From: Chlamydomonas reinhardtii
Taxonomy: Eukaryota > Chlorophyta > Chlorophyceae > Chlamydomonadales > Chlamydomonadaceae
Length of the DNA: 64,000 nucleotides
Direction of reading: 5' to 3'
NCBI RefSeq assembly: GCF_000002595.2
Contig: NC_057020.1
Location: 3,327,907-3,391,906, forward strand
A program made the translations under genes and the position numbers. The notes below the pieces were generated by a model. The model was not told the DNA's origin. It saw only the letters and a list, made by a program, of their open reading frames with translations, and did no database searches. Positions 1 to 9,906 of the stretch are shown here, piece after piece (positions within the stretch are counted from its first letter, which is position 1; each line of letters starts with the position of its first letter).

Positions 1-1411
1 ATGGAAATGCCGAGGATGTACTTGACCTGGCTCAGGCCGATGGTGATGGCGGCACCGGACGTGAAGCCGCCGATCACGGCGTGCGACAGGAAGTTGGTCA
101 CGAAGCCCAGGCGGAAGATACCCACGCCCGTGTACAGGCAGGCGACCAGGAAGGCGAGCTGGATCGCGAGCCGGTTGTACTTTTCCTGCACTGCATCCTG
201 TGAGGCGAGGCGATAGATGGGGGTGGAGGCGGCGGGCGTATGGCTCAGGTGCCGCCAGTGATGGAAACGGGTGGCCGAGGAAAGGGCGGGTGGTTGGGTG
301 ATTGCGCGCGTTGCCTGCGCTATCTGCTGCCCTTGCCTTGCCTTCCCCCACTCGACGCAAGATACCTCTACTTCTCAGGAGTGCGCAACAGGGGCGGTGC
401 TCACCAGTTCCGGCGATCCGGGGATGTTTGGATTGCTGATGCCGGCGGCCTCGGGCAGGATGTCTTTGAGCTTGGTGCCGAGCAGCAGTGACGTCACGGC
501 CACCGGGCCCACCGCCAGCTGCCGGCTGCTGCCCACCAACGAGTACACGATACAGGGTAGGAAGGCGCCGTACAGGCCGTACACGGAGGGAAGGCCCGCA
601 AGGTTGGCGTACGACAGGCCCTGCGGCACCACCATGAAGCCCACACTGATGCCCGCCACGATATCGTTGAGGAGGTAGGAGCGGCGGTAGGTGCGCAGCC
701 TGCGGAGCGGCGTCGGTAGCGTGGTGGGAGATGAGGCCGGGCGATGTGATGACGAGAGCGGGGGCTAGGTGCGTGGCAGCCCGGGGAGTTCGAGGTAGGT
801 GTACATATGTATCGAGCCGGCCTATCTGACGCAGTAACCCCAGCCGAAACAGAGGCCATTACGCGTTGCCAGCAATGCATGACGCCGCGCTCACCAGCGC
901 ACACAGGGGATGAAGAAGGCCAGCCAGTCCACCCAGTTGTAGGTGGCCACACGGTGGTGGTGGCTGCAGAGGTCAGGGGGCGGGGCACAGGAGGTTACGG
1001 GTGGTGGAGTCGCCAGCCTAGACCGGAGTGCGATTCGCGCAAGGATGCCAAGGGCCGCGCGTCGCTGCTGCCGAGTGTGCCGCCCCCGGGGTGCCATGCT
1101 CCCCCCGTCACCCCCCATATGCTGCTTAGGATGGGACAACCTGCCCCTTACTTTTTTCCATGGCACCCGGTTCCCCCCACCGCTTGCCAGCCCATCAACA
1201 ATGACTGAACTCACTCCTCTTTAACCTTCTCCCAGGCGCCCTTGACGCTGTCACGTGGGTGATAGCGAGGGTCCTCGGGGAAGGGGAACTCCATGCGCTC
1301 CGTCTCATACTTGGAGTCGCCGTAGCCGTTCTGGATCAGTCGTGTTGACGGAGTCGAGTTGAGCGGGGCCGGCACCCCGCCGGTGTCGACGTTGCTTGTG
1401 TTGCGCTTCAT
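1..1411 (-). CDS. SULTR2: SulP-family sulfate transporter, 5' part (runs off the left edge)
   Basis: Plasma-membrane anion (sulfate) transporter of the SulP/SULTR family. Visible exons on the minus strand are 1215-1411, 895-963, 405-699 and 1-197 (continuing). All junctions are canonical and in phase, giving about 252 N-terminal residues. The start at 1411 opens the longest frame. After a soluble N-terminus come the family hallmarks: the motif [12 protein letters not shown], the first transmembrane block with [49 protein letters not shown], and later [20 protein letters not shown]. The remaining membrane segments and the STAS domain lie outside the window. It is divergent to the gene at 1994. 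The family call is firm. The symbol SULTR2 rests on my memory of gene order near IFT81/ATO1 and was not verified; a SULTR paralogue is the alternative. Confidence 0.9.
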
Positions 1412-1993
1412 CGCGAGCCGCCTCTACGAACCCTTGACGTGCGAAGCTGCTAAAGGAGCGCGCCGCCGACCGAGGAGTGGAAGCCCCGGCAACGAATGTA
1501 TTATTTGGCGGTGGCAAACTGGCAGAAACGGGGCTCGCGCGCAGGTCCCGCTTCGCGACGAAACACTGCTCGACTTTTGTCTTGCGGAGGCCCGTTAGGC
1601 AGCGCCGCTGGGTGCAGCGCGTATAGCCGGTGTGGCGGTACCGACCTTTGGTTGAAATAGTTGGAGGGGCACGGGTCAGGACAGTCTCTTCCAATCAGGT
1701 AACAAGACTCCAGCAACGGGAAGCCGCATGTATAACGGGGCGTCGAGCACGGTGTGCGACAGGCCATAAGGTTTTGGCCTGGCTCGTTCCAGGCCTGGGG
1801 GCCCAAGTCAGTCGTGGACCATCGAAGGCCGGCCGCCTTTATTGTTTGATCTATACAAGTCTTACGTACATTCATATGCAGCGCCAGGCCTTGGAGATTT
1901 TACGCGCCGTTCTTTAACTGACTCAGCGATAAACCTACCTCTCCCTGCTCTTGCAAAGCATTCGCTCGGAGGTAGTTCATACCAGCCGCAACT
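1412..1993. promoter_or_regulatory. Divergent intergenic region between the sulfate transporter and the 1994 gene
   Basis: These 582 bases separate two divergently transcribed start codons and must hold both promoters and 5' UTRs. I see no convincing TATA box, repeat or extra gene. The short open frames here have no family features. Confidence 0.5.
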
Positions 1994-4303
1994 ATGCACC
2001 GACAACACCTCCTGCTCGCCGGCGCTGTGCTGCTGGCGCTAGCGCCAAGGTCAGCATCGATTTGTTTACTGCCGACTAGCTGCGCTGCTTGTGAACGGGG
2101 CGCAGGCGCGACTGTGTTTTTCTTGGAGTTCCAGTGATATAGCTAGCAGTCGCGCGGCTGAAAACATGTCGAACAGATAACCCCGCCGGGCACGCGTGCC
2201 GAACTGCCGAACGTGCGTGCGCTCATGCGCTATCCCTGGCGGCTGCTGAGGTCTGGGCGCCTTGCGGCCTTGTTCGTGAACGCAGCTTCGGCGCTTGGCC
2301 TGCGGTAGTTCACGCCTCTGCATCAAGCTAATTTCTCGCCGCCATACACAAATCATAATTTGGCTAGGAGCACGTTCCACGGCCTCAGCGGCGGGTCCTT
2401 GCCGCTTGCATCCACTGCCCTCGTCCCCAGCAGTTGGTAACGAGTAACCCGACCCGGCTCCACTTGCCTTCATGTATGCGCAGCGCCTTGGCTGCTGGCA
2501 AATATGCGCTGAACCGCACCGTGGAGTCCACCCTGGCTGTGGCCCACGTGCAGAACGGCACAAACTGCACATGTGAGTGTCACGGCGGCGGCTGGCACGC
2601 ACTGACGGGCTTTCCTTGCAACGCTAGCTGCAACACCATGGGGATCGGCGTTGACACAGGACCACATGATGCCCGAGAACCGTGCACTTGGTTGGGATGT
2701 CTTCTCCAGTCCTTGACTTAAAAATGTGTGCCTGCTGCTGGTTTGCTTTCTGCTGCCGCTTCCACGCTACTGCTGGCTGCGTCCAGACCCGGGCATTTGC
2801 TATCCAAGTAAGCGTGCATGGTGGGGATGGGGGACTACTTCGTCGTGCAGTTGTAATCAACCCTGACCAGACTGCTTCGATTGCTGCATTGACTGCGGCA
2901 TCGTGCCTAACGTTGTGTTGCCCTCATGCCTTATCTGTACAGCAAACGTGACCGTGCCAGCTTTTAGCTTCTGGTACTGGTGAGTCGGCTGCATCTCACA
3001 TGGGGGGCCATTGTTAGAAGATGGATGTCTTGCGGGTCGAGGCCTAGGAAACCACGCTGGATCCTGAAACTTTGACACGGCCACACTTTCGAATGTCGCG
3101 AGCAGAGCTATTCCAGAGTTGCGAACCCTTAGTAACAACTGTTTTATCGCCATCTCGATCGCAGGTGCGGCTTCTACTCGACGCACCGCAGCAACTACTA
3201 CGTCAGGTCGGTATCGAACAGCAGTAACTTCACAGGGCAGTGGCTGTACCGCAAGAATGTTATCCAGAGCTGCGTCATCCCCGGCCTCAACACATTCGAG
3301 AATTGCCCCACGCTGCCCGGTGAGCAAGGCGATAGGACACGTGGATGCGCCGCGTCTGCTGATACTCCATCAACAGCGCAGTGCATCTCGTGGCACGTAA
3401 CCCGGCACACTGTGCCGGCTCTGCCACAAAGCAACGTACGCATCTTCCCTCCTCCATTCGTCTAATCAAGAAAACAGCTGACGTGCGTGCTTACCTTTAC
3501 TCTGCCACAGAGTCCGCCTGCTCCAAGGCTCGCACCTGCACCGTGCGCACCTTCGGCCTGGTGTTTGAAGATGAAATCTGCCTTGTGATCGTGAACAACC
3601 GTAGCTCCAACATGGTCGCCACGATCCAGTACAACAACCACTTTGACAGTGAGTTGTGCGCTTTCAGGACTGTGCCTTGCTTGGTTGCGTCCGCCTCTGA
3701 TGCATGCGTGTGCCCCACTACTATGCGTTGCGTACGCCTTTGATGTTGACATCTTCTGGGCAGTTTGGAGTGTGGATAGCTGTATCCATACGTTTGCGCA
3801 GAGTGTGTGCCAACTGATCCTGTGCCAACTGATCTTGTTGATATTGTTGTGGTGCAGGGCCACGCTACTACGGCACCGTGTTCGTTATCCTCTTCTGCGT
3901 CGTCGGTTTCAGCCTGGTGCTTGTCAAGCTAGGCTACGACGTAAGTTGACTGCGCACACACGTGGAAACTAGCGCGGAACCCGTCAATCCTTCTGTTTTA
4001 CTGCAAACGAACAACAGCAGCCCCATATTGACCCACCTGCCCCTTTTGCCTGCCTTGCCCGTCCCCGAGCAGTTCTACATCGGCTGCACGTCACCCATCA
4101 GCAAGCACCACGAGCCAGTACGCATCATCCGCGCCAACACGAAGGGCGCTGATGGTCTGCATGAGGAGCTGCTTGATCGTGATGAGGCCGACGGCGATGA
4201 GCGCAGTGCCGCGACTGGGGGCCACTGGGGCCGCCGGTTGGTGAACTTCATGCGCTGCAACCGGGATCCCCCGGCGCCCGTAGACCCCGCGCACCAGGCG
4301 TAA
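1994..4303 (+). CDS. Uncharacterised type I membrane glycoprotein (signal peptide, Cys-rich ectodomain, one TM helix)
   Basis: Eight exons (1994-2049, 2484-2572, 2787-2807, 2943-2979, 3165-3319, 3511-3648, 3858-3940, 4073-4303) splice in phase to a 269-residue protein. Two of them are micro-exons (21 and 37 bases). The N-terminus is a textbook signal peptide (MHRQHLLLAGAVLLALAPSA, then cleavage near LAA). Residues 24-165 form an ectodomain with about a dozen cysteines and several N-glycosylation sequons (NRT, NGT, NVT, NFT, NRS). A hydrophobic segment near residues 169-189 (GTVFVILFCVVGFSLVLVKL) is the only further membrane span. It is followed by an 80-residue polar tail containing an acidic stretch (LLDRDEADGDE). 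I do not recognise the family. Secretory-pathway or cell-surface location is inferred from the topology. A TGTAA signal lies 220 bases downstream. Confidence 0.8.
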
Positions 4304-5254
4304 ATGGCTGGATACCTGAGTGGGGTACCTGGTTAGATTGCTTGCAGAGTGCGTGTCGCTACCTGTGCTTGGGAGGTAGCGCCCCGCAGAGCATGGGGAT
4401 GGGTGGTACTTGGTGGGTCCGAGGGCGTTGGCTGGTTCATGGCCTGTCATAAGGTGCTCCCATTACGCAGCTTGGTGTATTGCTGTATGGTCAGGAGGCA
4501 AAAGAAATCAACTTGGCGGGTTGTAAGGCGGCGCGGGCCCATGCGGAGTAAGGGCAGGATGGGCTGCGCTGACGGTGTCGTCTTCTATGTCGACATGGAC
4601 TCGAATGACTACTTCGGACGAGGACGCGCAGCTATGGGGCTTGACCTTGTTGTCCAGGCTACGGCGCTTGACTGTGGGGCTTATACCCAGGTTGTTGGAC
4701 TCATCATACACTACTATTGTGAAGCGTGACACCTCGTTGGGCATTGTACGTGACTGGGTACGGACGGTCGTGCATGGGCGGTGGGATGCCATTGGCTCCG
4801 CATCATCCTCATCATGCATGGATAGCTTCGGCCTGCAGGCAACGCTGTAGATTTGCGTGTGTAAGATGTGCTGTTCCTTGCAGCTCATCAAGTAATAATG
4901 CGGCTAAACGGATAGCAGTTGGCTAGGGAACGCGTGATTGAAGCCGTGCGGTCCCACGGGGGGAATGGGGGATACGTCCATTTATGCACTGCTGTCGGGT
5001 GAGTGGCCTCGAAGGAGGGTCTGTGATGAGCGGCCTCGCCGGGCGTTCTTCAGGCTGAAAGGATTGCTGGGGATTGAGAAACGTAAGTAAAGAGCGTGCG
5101 AGCGAGTTGAATGGCTGGGGCCTTGTGCTTAGCGGCGGCTATAGGTAGGGCTCCACCTGCTGCAAGCATGTATGGGAGACCTGGAGAAAGAGACGACATG
5201 GTTGCAGCGCATGTCAAAGACACGCAAGGTGGCTCTCCCTCTCCAGGGAAAAGT
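4304..5254. other. Intergenic: 3' UTR plus unannotated sequence
   Basis: The first part is the 3' UTR of the upstream gene. From about 4540 to the transposable element at 5263 I see no gene, repeat array or RNA that I can support. Confidence 0.4.
4522..4526 (+). terminator. TGTAA polyadenylation signal (candidate) for the 1994-4303 gene
   Basis: TGTAA is the usual Chlamydomonas nuclear poly(A) signal. This copy is the first downstream of the stop codon and implies a 3' UTR of roughly 230 bases. Confidence 0.45.
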
Positions 5255-5262
5255 GGGCTGCG
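5255..5262. repeat. 8-bp target-site duplication, left copy (GGGCTGCG)
   Basis: GGGCTGCG directly precedes the left terminal inverted repeat and recurs at 8645-8652 directly after the right one. Confidence 0.85.
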
Positions 5263-5466
5263 CAGTGCTCGTATCTTAAGAAGGCAGGCGCGGCGCCAGT
5301 GACAGATTCCCGAAAACAGGCATCTTTGATTTTCAGAAACCCGCTGCCGCCGCATCTTTCATCCCCAAAATTTTTCCGGGGGCTCCGCCCCCAACCTATG
5401 CGCGATTCGTGTCAGGCCAGGGGTGTGTCAAGCTTGCCCTGTTGTAGCGTGCCACATGCGGCTGCA

Positions 5467-5593
5467 GTTGCCCCCAGCCCACGTTTCGGCTCCGGCACAG
5501 CAAAATATTCCGCCGCACGGCATGCACCATCGTTACAGCGTGCGGGGTGAGGTTGCTGTTGCCCCCAGCCCACGTCCTGGCTCTGGCACAGCG
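5467..5593. repeat. Degenerate tandem duplication, period about 91 bp
   Basis: GTTGCCCCCAGCCCACGT starts at 5467 and again at 5558, each followed by a similar C/T-G-GCTC-GGCACAGC stretch. It lies in the filler of the hAT-type element, left of the LINE. Confidence 0.6.
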
Positions 5594-5660
5594 TGGTGTG
5601 CCCCCATGGTGCCAGCCGGACACGGCCGTAGGTTATCCTGGGGAACCTCAGTCACCCTTG

Positions 5661-5671
5661 CCTTAGGCCCG
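5661..5671. repeat. 11-bp target-site duplication of the nested LINE, left copy
   Basis: CCTTAGGCCCG here is repeated exactly at 8471-8481, immediately after the LINE 3' end. This marks the insertion site inside the hAT-type element. Confidence 0.8.
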
Positions 5672-8470
5672 ATAACGTCCTCTTGCTCCAACTTACTCCT
5701 GGCCTGTTGAAAGCCGCCAAAAAGGCCCCGGCTGTGGCGGCCTTCCTCGACTTTTACAAGGCGTATGATACGGTGGACCGCTCTTTTCTGCTCGCGTGTC
5801 TGGAGCGCATGGGCGTGGGGGCGGGCTTTCTTACGTGGGTGTCCCGCCTGTTAACTGATACACGTGGGGCGGCGTTGGTGAATGGACGTGTGTCAGGATG
5901 GGTGCCGTTGATGGCGGGCGTGCGGCAGGGCTGCCCGTTGGCTCCGTTGCTCTACCTCGCTGTGGCACAAGCCCTTCTGTCATGGCTACGCAGCCGGGGG
6001 CATGGTGTGCTCGCTAACCTTGCGTCGGTGCTGGCGTCCCAGTATGCGGATGATTGCACGCCGTTTCTGGAGGGGTTTCAGGCGGTGCCGGGGTTCCTGG
6101 CGGACATGGATGTGTTTCGGCGGGCGTCTGGACAACGGTTAAATATGACTAAAGTTGAACTGATGGTGATGGGGACGGTCGGCGGTGCTGGCGCCCTGCC
6201 GGCCGGCATGGCTGGCCCGCCCCTGCCCCCTGGCTGGCGTGTGGTGCCGGCGGCCAAGTCACTAGGGGTGCATTACGGGGATTGGGGCGCATGCTCCCCA
6301 CCAGTTACGTTTGAGGCCGTGATGGGGGTGCTGAGCAAAATCGCGCGCATGCCCGTGTCCATGTTTGGTCGGGCGGCCGCGGCGTCGGCTTATGCTTTGG
6401 GCAAGGTCCTGTATCATTTGGAATTTGCGGGTCTTCCCCAACTGTACGTTGTGGACCGGCTGCTAGCCAGGGTGGCGGCGGTGGTGGATCGGCGACTGTC
6501 GCCGGCCCAGTTTGATGCCAGCCCACATGCACGCCCGGTTGGCCTCTCCATTGACCTTATGCAACTGCCTCCGGCGGTGGGGGGGGCGGGCCTGTTGCCG
6601 CTGGTGCCGCATGTGAAAGCGCGGCAAGCCGGTCTCGCGGTCCGGTGTGTGTTGGGTGTGTGTGGTCTGCTGCCGTACGTGCCCCCGTGGACCCGGGTCG
6701 CGGCGGCGTGGCTGCGCCAGGTGCACCCGGCGGCAACGCCCCTGCGTTTCTTGGTGCGGGGGGCCGCGGACCGTGTGCTGAATAAGCCGCTCACCCCGGC
6801 GGGCAAGCCGTTTGCGCGCCTGCTGAAAGCCATGACTGCATTGCCCGCGGTGACTCTTGTGGCGCCGCCCGAGCCGGGCGCGTGGGTGAGTCATGTGCCG
6901 TTGTGGGCTAACCCGGCGCTGTGTGTGGACGGCCGCACGTGGGACTTGGCTTTCGCGGATTTGTTCGCTCTGCCGGGACTGGCGTGTGTGGGCCAGCTGG
7001 TTGCAGCGCATGACGGCCTGAACGAACTGCGGCAGGCATTGACAAGCCCTTGGGCGGAGGGCTCCCGGTCTGGTGAAGCGTGTGCGGATATGTATGTGAC
7101 TGCTGTGTGGAGGCGGGTGCTGCACTGGAGCACGCGGGCACGCCTGCCGTCGCCCCTGCCGGGGCCGGCGTCGCCTCAAGAGGCGGCCGACCGGTTTGCG
7201 GCGGCGGTGGCCCTTCTTCCCGCTGGCTGGGCTGCCGCCGCGCGTGCGGCCCAGCTGGCTCGGGGGCCTGCCGCCGCGCTGCCGCTCCCGGTGGCCGACG
7301 TCGTGAGTGCTACGGCGGAGTCGGTGCAACGGGTGGTGCGGGGACTTGGATGGTTGCAGTGCGGGGGGCCGCCCATCCTGCTCACTGCCTACACGGTGAA
7401 GGCGGGGACCGTGCTACAAATGGCTCCACAGTTAGCCGCCCTGAAGGCTAAGCATTTGCAGTATGTGTGCGATGCGGGTGTGTCGGGGGTGGGGGCTGCC
7501 CTGGCGGCGGGGGCCTTCGTGTGCACCTTGGCCCGCTTGTGGTCGCTGAAATGGGAGAATCATCATAAGGAAGCACTGTGGCGTGTGGCCGCCAACGCTT
7601 GCTGGGCGTTTCCACGGCATGCTAGCGAGCGGGCGCGAGGCGTTACTGTTGACCCGTGTTGGGCGTGTGGGGTGGACATGCAGGATGGGGACCGGCGTCA
7701 TTGGTTTTGGGACTGCACTGTTGCGCTGTCACTGCGGGAAAGTATGGGGATGGCTATGGGTTTCCTGCCGGAGGAGGCTCTAAGTGCCTTCTCTCGTGAG
7801 GAGTTGTGGTTAGTGCGCCCGCCTGCGGGGCTTGCGCCACCTGTGTGGGATGTGGTGTGTCTCGCTGCTATGTCTGCCCTGGACTTTGGTCGGCAGCGTG
7901 TGGTTATGGCCGGGTTGGCGGCGCGAGCGAAGCTGCCGTCGGCCCGGGTGCTGAGCATTGGACTTGCCGTCGTAGCTGACTTCTGGGGTCGTCTCCAGAC
8001 GTTTGTGACTTTGGGTGTCAGGCCAAAGGGTTGGGACGCTGTGCCGTTTGCGCATCCCTTCATATCTCGGGCTGTTGGTGACGGCATGGTTTTGCGCTTG
8101 CCGTATGACGCTGATTCCCCGCCCCCCTCGCCGTGAGAGGTTGTGCGTGGTTGGTGGCTATGTGTGTGGGCAGGATGCACGTGTGGGCGACCGTTCTAGT
8201 ACCTGGACGCTTGCGCCCTGGTTAGTGCGTGCGCTGTGCGTGTGTCCTGCGGCCTAGACGTTTCCCGGCACTCCTGTGCCTAGGCTTGTGGCGTTGAGGC
8301 ACAGCGGTGGGGCTCTGGCGGGTTGAGGCTTGGCTAGGACTCACTGTGCGCGGAGTCACACGGACTTTGCCCGCGGGAGGGTTTGCAGCAAAGTCGGGGT
8401 TGGGCCCTGATAGCATGTGATGGCTCGGCGTCTTCGGGAGCTGGGACTGTCCCCTCTGTAACATCCGCAT
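5672..8470 (+). mobile_element. 5'-truncated L1-like non-LTR retrotransposon (LINE)
   Basis: A 2.8-kb insertion is bounded by the 11-bp direct repeats at 5661-5671 and 8471-8481. It begins abruptly inside the reverse transcriptase, at the residues DNVLLLQL. The endonuclease and the first RT motifs are therefore missing, as expected from incomplete target-primed reverse transcription. The 3' UTR runs from 8137 to 8470 and ends CTCTGTAACATCCGCAT. An independent short tail copy at 8753-8813 ends at the same base, which fixes the 3' terminus. The remaining frame is open, so the insertion looks recent. Confidence 0.85.
5674..8136 (+). CDS. LINE ORF2 C-terminal part: reverse transcriptase and zinc knuckle
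   Basis: An uninterrupted frame of about 820 codons enters at the LINE 5' truncation point and has no proper start codon. Reverse transcriptase blocks are clear: AFLDFYKAYDTVDRSFL, GVRQGCPLAPLLYLAVAQAL and the catalytic YADD at 6043-6054. A C-terminal C-x2-C...H-x4-C knuckle (CWACG ... HWFWDC, from about 7657) is typical of L1-clade ORF2. The apurinic endonuclease domain and the first RT fingers are absent, so this copy cannot act as a complete element. The 288-codon frame on the opposite strand at 6463-7329 is a composition shadow. Confidence 0.9.
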   Translation, partial: NVLLLQLTPGLLKAAKKAPAVAAFLDFYKAYDTVDRSFLLACLERMGVGAGFLTWVSRLLTDTRGAALVNGRVSGWVPLMAGVRQGCPLAPLLYLAVAQALLSWLRSRGHGVLANLASVLASQYADDCTPFLEGFQAVPGFLADMDVFRRASGQRLNMTKVELMVMGTVGGAGALPAGMAGPPLPPGWRVVPAAKSLGVHYGDWGACSPPVTFEAVMGVLSKIARMPVSMFGRAAAASAYALGKVLYHLEFAGLPQLYVVDRLLARVAAVVDRRLSPAQFDASPHARPVGLSIDLMQLPPAVGGAGLLPLVPHVKARQAGLAVRCVLGVCGLLPYVPPWTRVAAAWLRQVHPAATPLRFLVRGAADRVLNKPLTPAGKPFARLLKAMTALPAVTLVAPPEPGAWVSHVPLWANPALCVDGRTWDLAFADLFALPGLACVGQLVAAHDGLNELRQALTSPWAEGSRSGEACADMYVTAVWRRVLHWSTRARLPSPLPGPASPQEAADRFAAAVALLPAGWAAAARAAQLARGPAAALPLPVADVVSATAESVQRVVRGLGWLQCGGPPILLTAYTVKAGTVLQMAPQLAALKAKHLQYVCDAGVSGVGAALAAGAFVCTLARLWSLKWENHHKEALWRVAANACWAFPRHASERARGVTVDPCWACGVDMQDGDRRHWFWDCTVALSLRESMGMAMGFLPEEALSAFSREELWLVRPPAGLAPPVWDVVCLAAMSALDFGRQRVVMAGLAARAKLPSARVLSIGLAVVADFWGRLQTFVTLGVRPKGWDAVPFAHPFISRAVGDGMVLRLPYDADSPPPSP

Positions 8471-8481
8471 CCTTAGGCCCG
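8471..8481. repeat. 11-bp target-site duplication of the nested LINE, right copy
   Basis: CCTTAGGCCCG is identical to 5661-5671. The sequence after it (GGCGAAGTGACAG) is the resumed right half of the hAT-type element. Confidence 0.8.
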
Positions 8482-8644
8482 GCGAAGTGACAGAAACGCC
8501 CCAAAATGTCTTCTGCGATTCTCAGAAAGACCCCCCAAATCTGAAGCGTTTTGACAGAATTTTGGCCTCAAGAATACAAAATTTCTTCCGCCGGAGGCTT
8601 TTTGGGGCAAATTTCTGTCAAAAAGAAGGAAGATACGAGCACTG

Positions 8645-8652
8645 GGGCTGCG
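8645..8652. repeat. 8-bp target-site duplication, right copy (GGGCTGCG)
   Basis: Matches 5255-5262 exactly. Confidence 0.85.
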
Positions 8653-9906
8653 CCCACGCCACGGTGCAATGTCTGAGGCCGCCGAAGCTTTCGAAAGTAC
8701 CTCATCTCTCGGACACATGGCACCATTAGCTGACACCCCGTCACCTTTCTCCATAGCATGTGATGGCTCGGCGTCTTCGGGTGCTGGGACTGTCCCCTCT
8801 GTAACATCCGCATTCATAGCCGGGGTCGGTTTGTACAGGCACCGCCCCCAGCCGCGTCCCACAGCCGCAAAACCGTTTCCTGCTCTTGCTTGCATTCGCT
8901 CAGAAGTACTTAGTTCCTGCGAGACGCAACTACGCAATCCTGGCAATGCAACCCACATGCAACCCACATGGCAATGACGTCCCACACGGGTTGGACACCG
9001 CTGCCGCACCCTGATGCCGATGGCTGTGCCACGGACGCAGCCAGCAGGCGTCAGGGGTTGATCCCGCCTTTGAGGAGTATGGTCGGGTGGGTCAGAGGAA
9101 GCTTCCCCTGGCGTGTCCCCTATCCCCTGGGTCCCCGCGCTTTCCCCTCGGCCTTCGTGCAAGTTCCTTCTACGGTCCCAGCAAGGGAGGCCGTCTCTCA
9201 TAGCGTCTCATACTTGTGCTTTCGAGGTGGCAAGCCGGTAGCCCCTAGCAGCGTAAATACTGCAGCCATATGAAGGGCCTTGGGGCTTGGGCCTTGAAAG
9301 GGCCTAGACCCCCCCCTTGCCCACGCGAGATCTGCACATCCAATCCAAGGGCTCAGCCCTGAACTGTGGTTTGCATCGGCATACATGATATCACTAGCAG
9401 TCTAAATTATACATAAACGGGCCTGTCGTTGAGGCCAGCCTCTCACAAGTTCGCAGCTCGTTCTTGAAAGTCTTTACCTGGACACAATAGCATCTGAGTT
9501 TCAGTACCTTAAAGTATAGCTACGTACCACTCAGGTCGCATTAAAGGAAACCTGCATGCCGAGCGTCTAAGGTGCGCATGTCAGTGCTGCGAAACGGCAG
9601 GTAGTCGTGTGCACATCGTAACCAATACCATTCGCAAGTAGCACTAGCATAGGACGAGCATGAGTACAAATTCGGTCAGCCTGCGCACGGTGCCCACGCA
9701 CTCGTTTCCACCCTCGTTGCCCCCCCCAAACATTCGCGTTCTCCTTGATGACCCCTTGCACTTGCATGGGTTTCCTGCAGCGCGCAGAGCCTTACGTAAA
9801 GGCGTGTTACCAACCCCGCAGCTTTGCCTCCCGGCCCCACCTTGGCCCCCACCCGCCGGCCCCGGCCGGGCCACTCGCACCACCTCTTGCTTGATCATCT
9901 TGGCGG
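8653..9906. other. Intergenic: LINE tail, then promoter side of the 9907 gene
   Basis: Apart from the LINE tail at 8753-8813 and a tiny tandem duplication (CAACCCACATG twice, near 8947-8968), no gene is supported. The open frames here, including a 242-codon one on the minus strand that crosses the transposon edge, look like chance. The last few hundred bases should be promoter and 5' UTR of the NLR-like gene. Confidence 0.4.
8753..8813 (+). mobile_element. Very short LINE tail insertion (about 61 bp)
   Basis: 60 of 61 bases match the last 61 bases of the LINE at 8410-8470, and both copies end at ACATCCGCAT. CATAGC occurs at 8752-8757 and 8815-8820, so a short target duplication is plausible, though it partly overlaps LINE sequence. 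This is an extreme 5' truncation about 100 bp outside the hAT-type element. Confidence 0.7.

Larger units (their letters stand above)
5263..8644. mobile_element. Non-autonomous hAT-type DNA transposon, interrupted by a LINE
   Basis: The ends are inverted repeats: CAGTGCTCGTATCTT at 5263-5277 is matched exactly in reverse complement at 8630-8644. A perfect 8-bp target duplication (GGGCTGCG) flanks the element. Eight-base duplications together with a CAGTG-type terminus fit the hAT superfamily; KDZ elements also make 8-bp duplications and cannot be excluded. Without the nested LINE and one copy of its duplication the element is about 572 bp, too short for a transposase, so it depends on a partner. 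Sub-terminal sequence includes a GGGGGCTCCGCCCCC hairpin near 5380. The element at 49290-49852 shares the ends but not the middle. Its plain hAT ends have nothing to do with the reverse transcriptase frame inside. Confidence 0.85.

Noticed and set aside
6463-7329. 288-codon minus-strand open frame
   Set aside because: Shadow of the LINE frame on the plus strand; Arg/His/Pro-rich with no domain.
5255-8652. Idea that the reverse transcriptase belongs to a terminal-inverted-repeat element with its own RT
   Set aside because: The 11-bp duplication around the LINE shows it is a later insertion into the short hAT-type element.
8473-9201. 242-codon minus-strand frame
   Set aside because: It crosses the edge of the hAT-type element and a LINE tail, so it mixes unrelated insertions; no domain.
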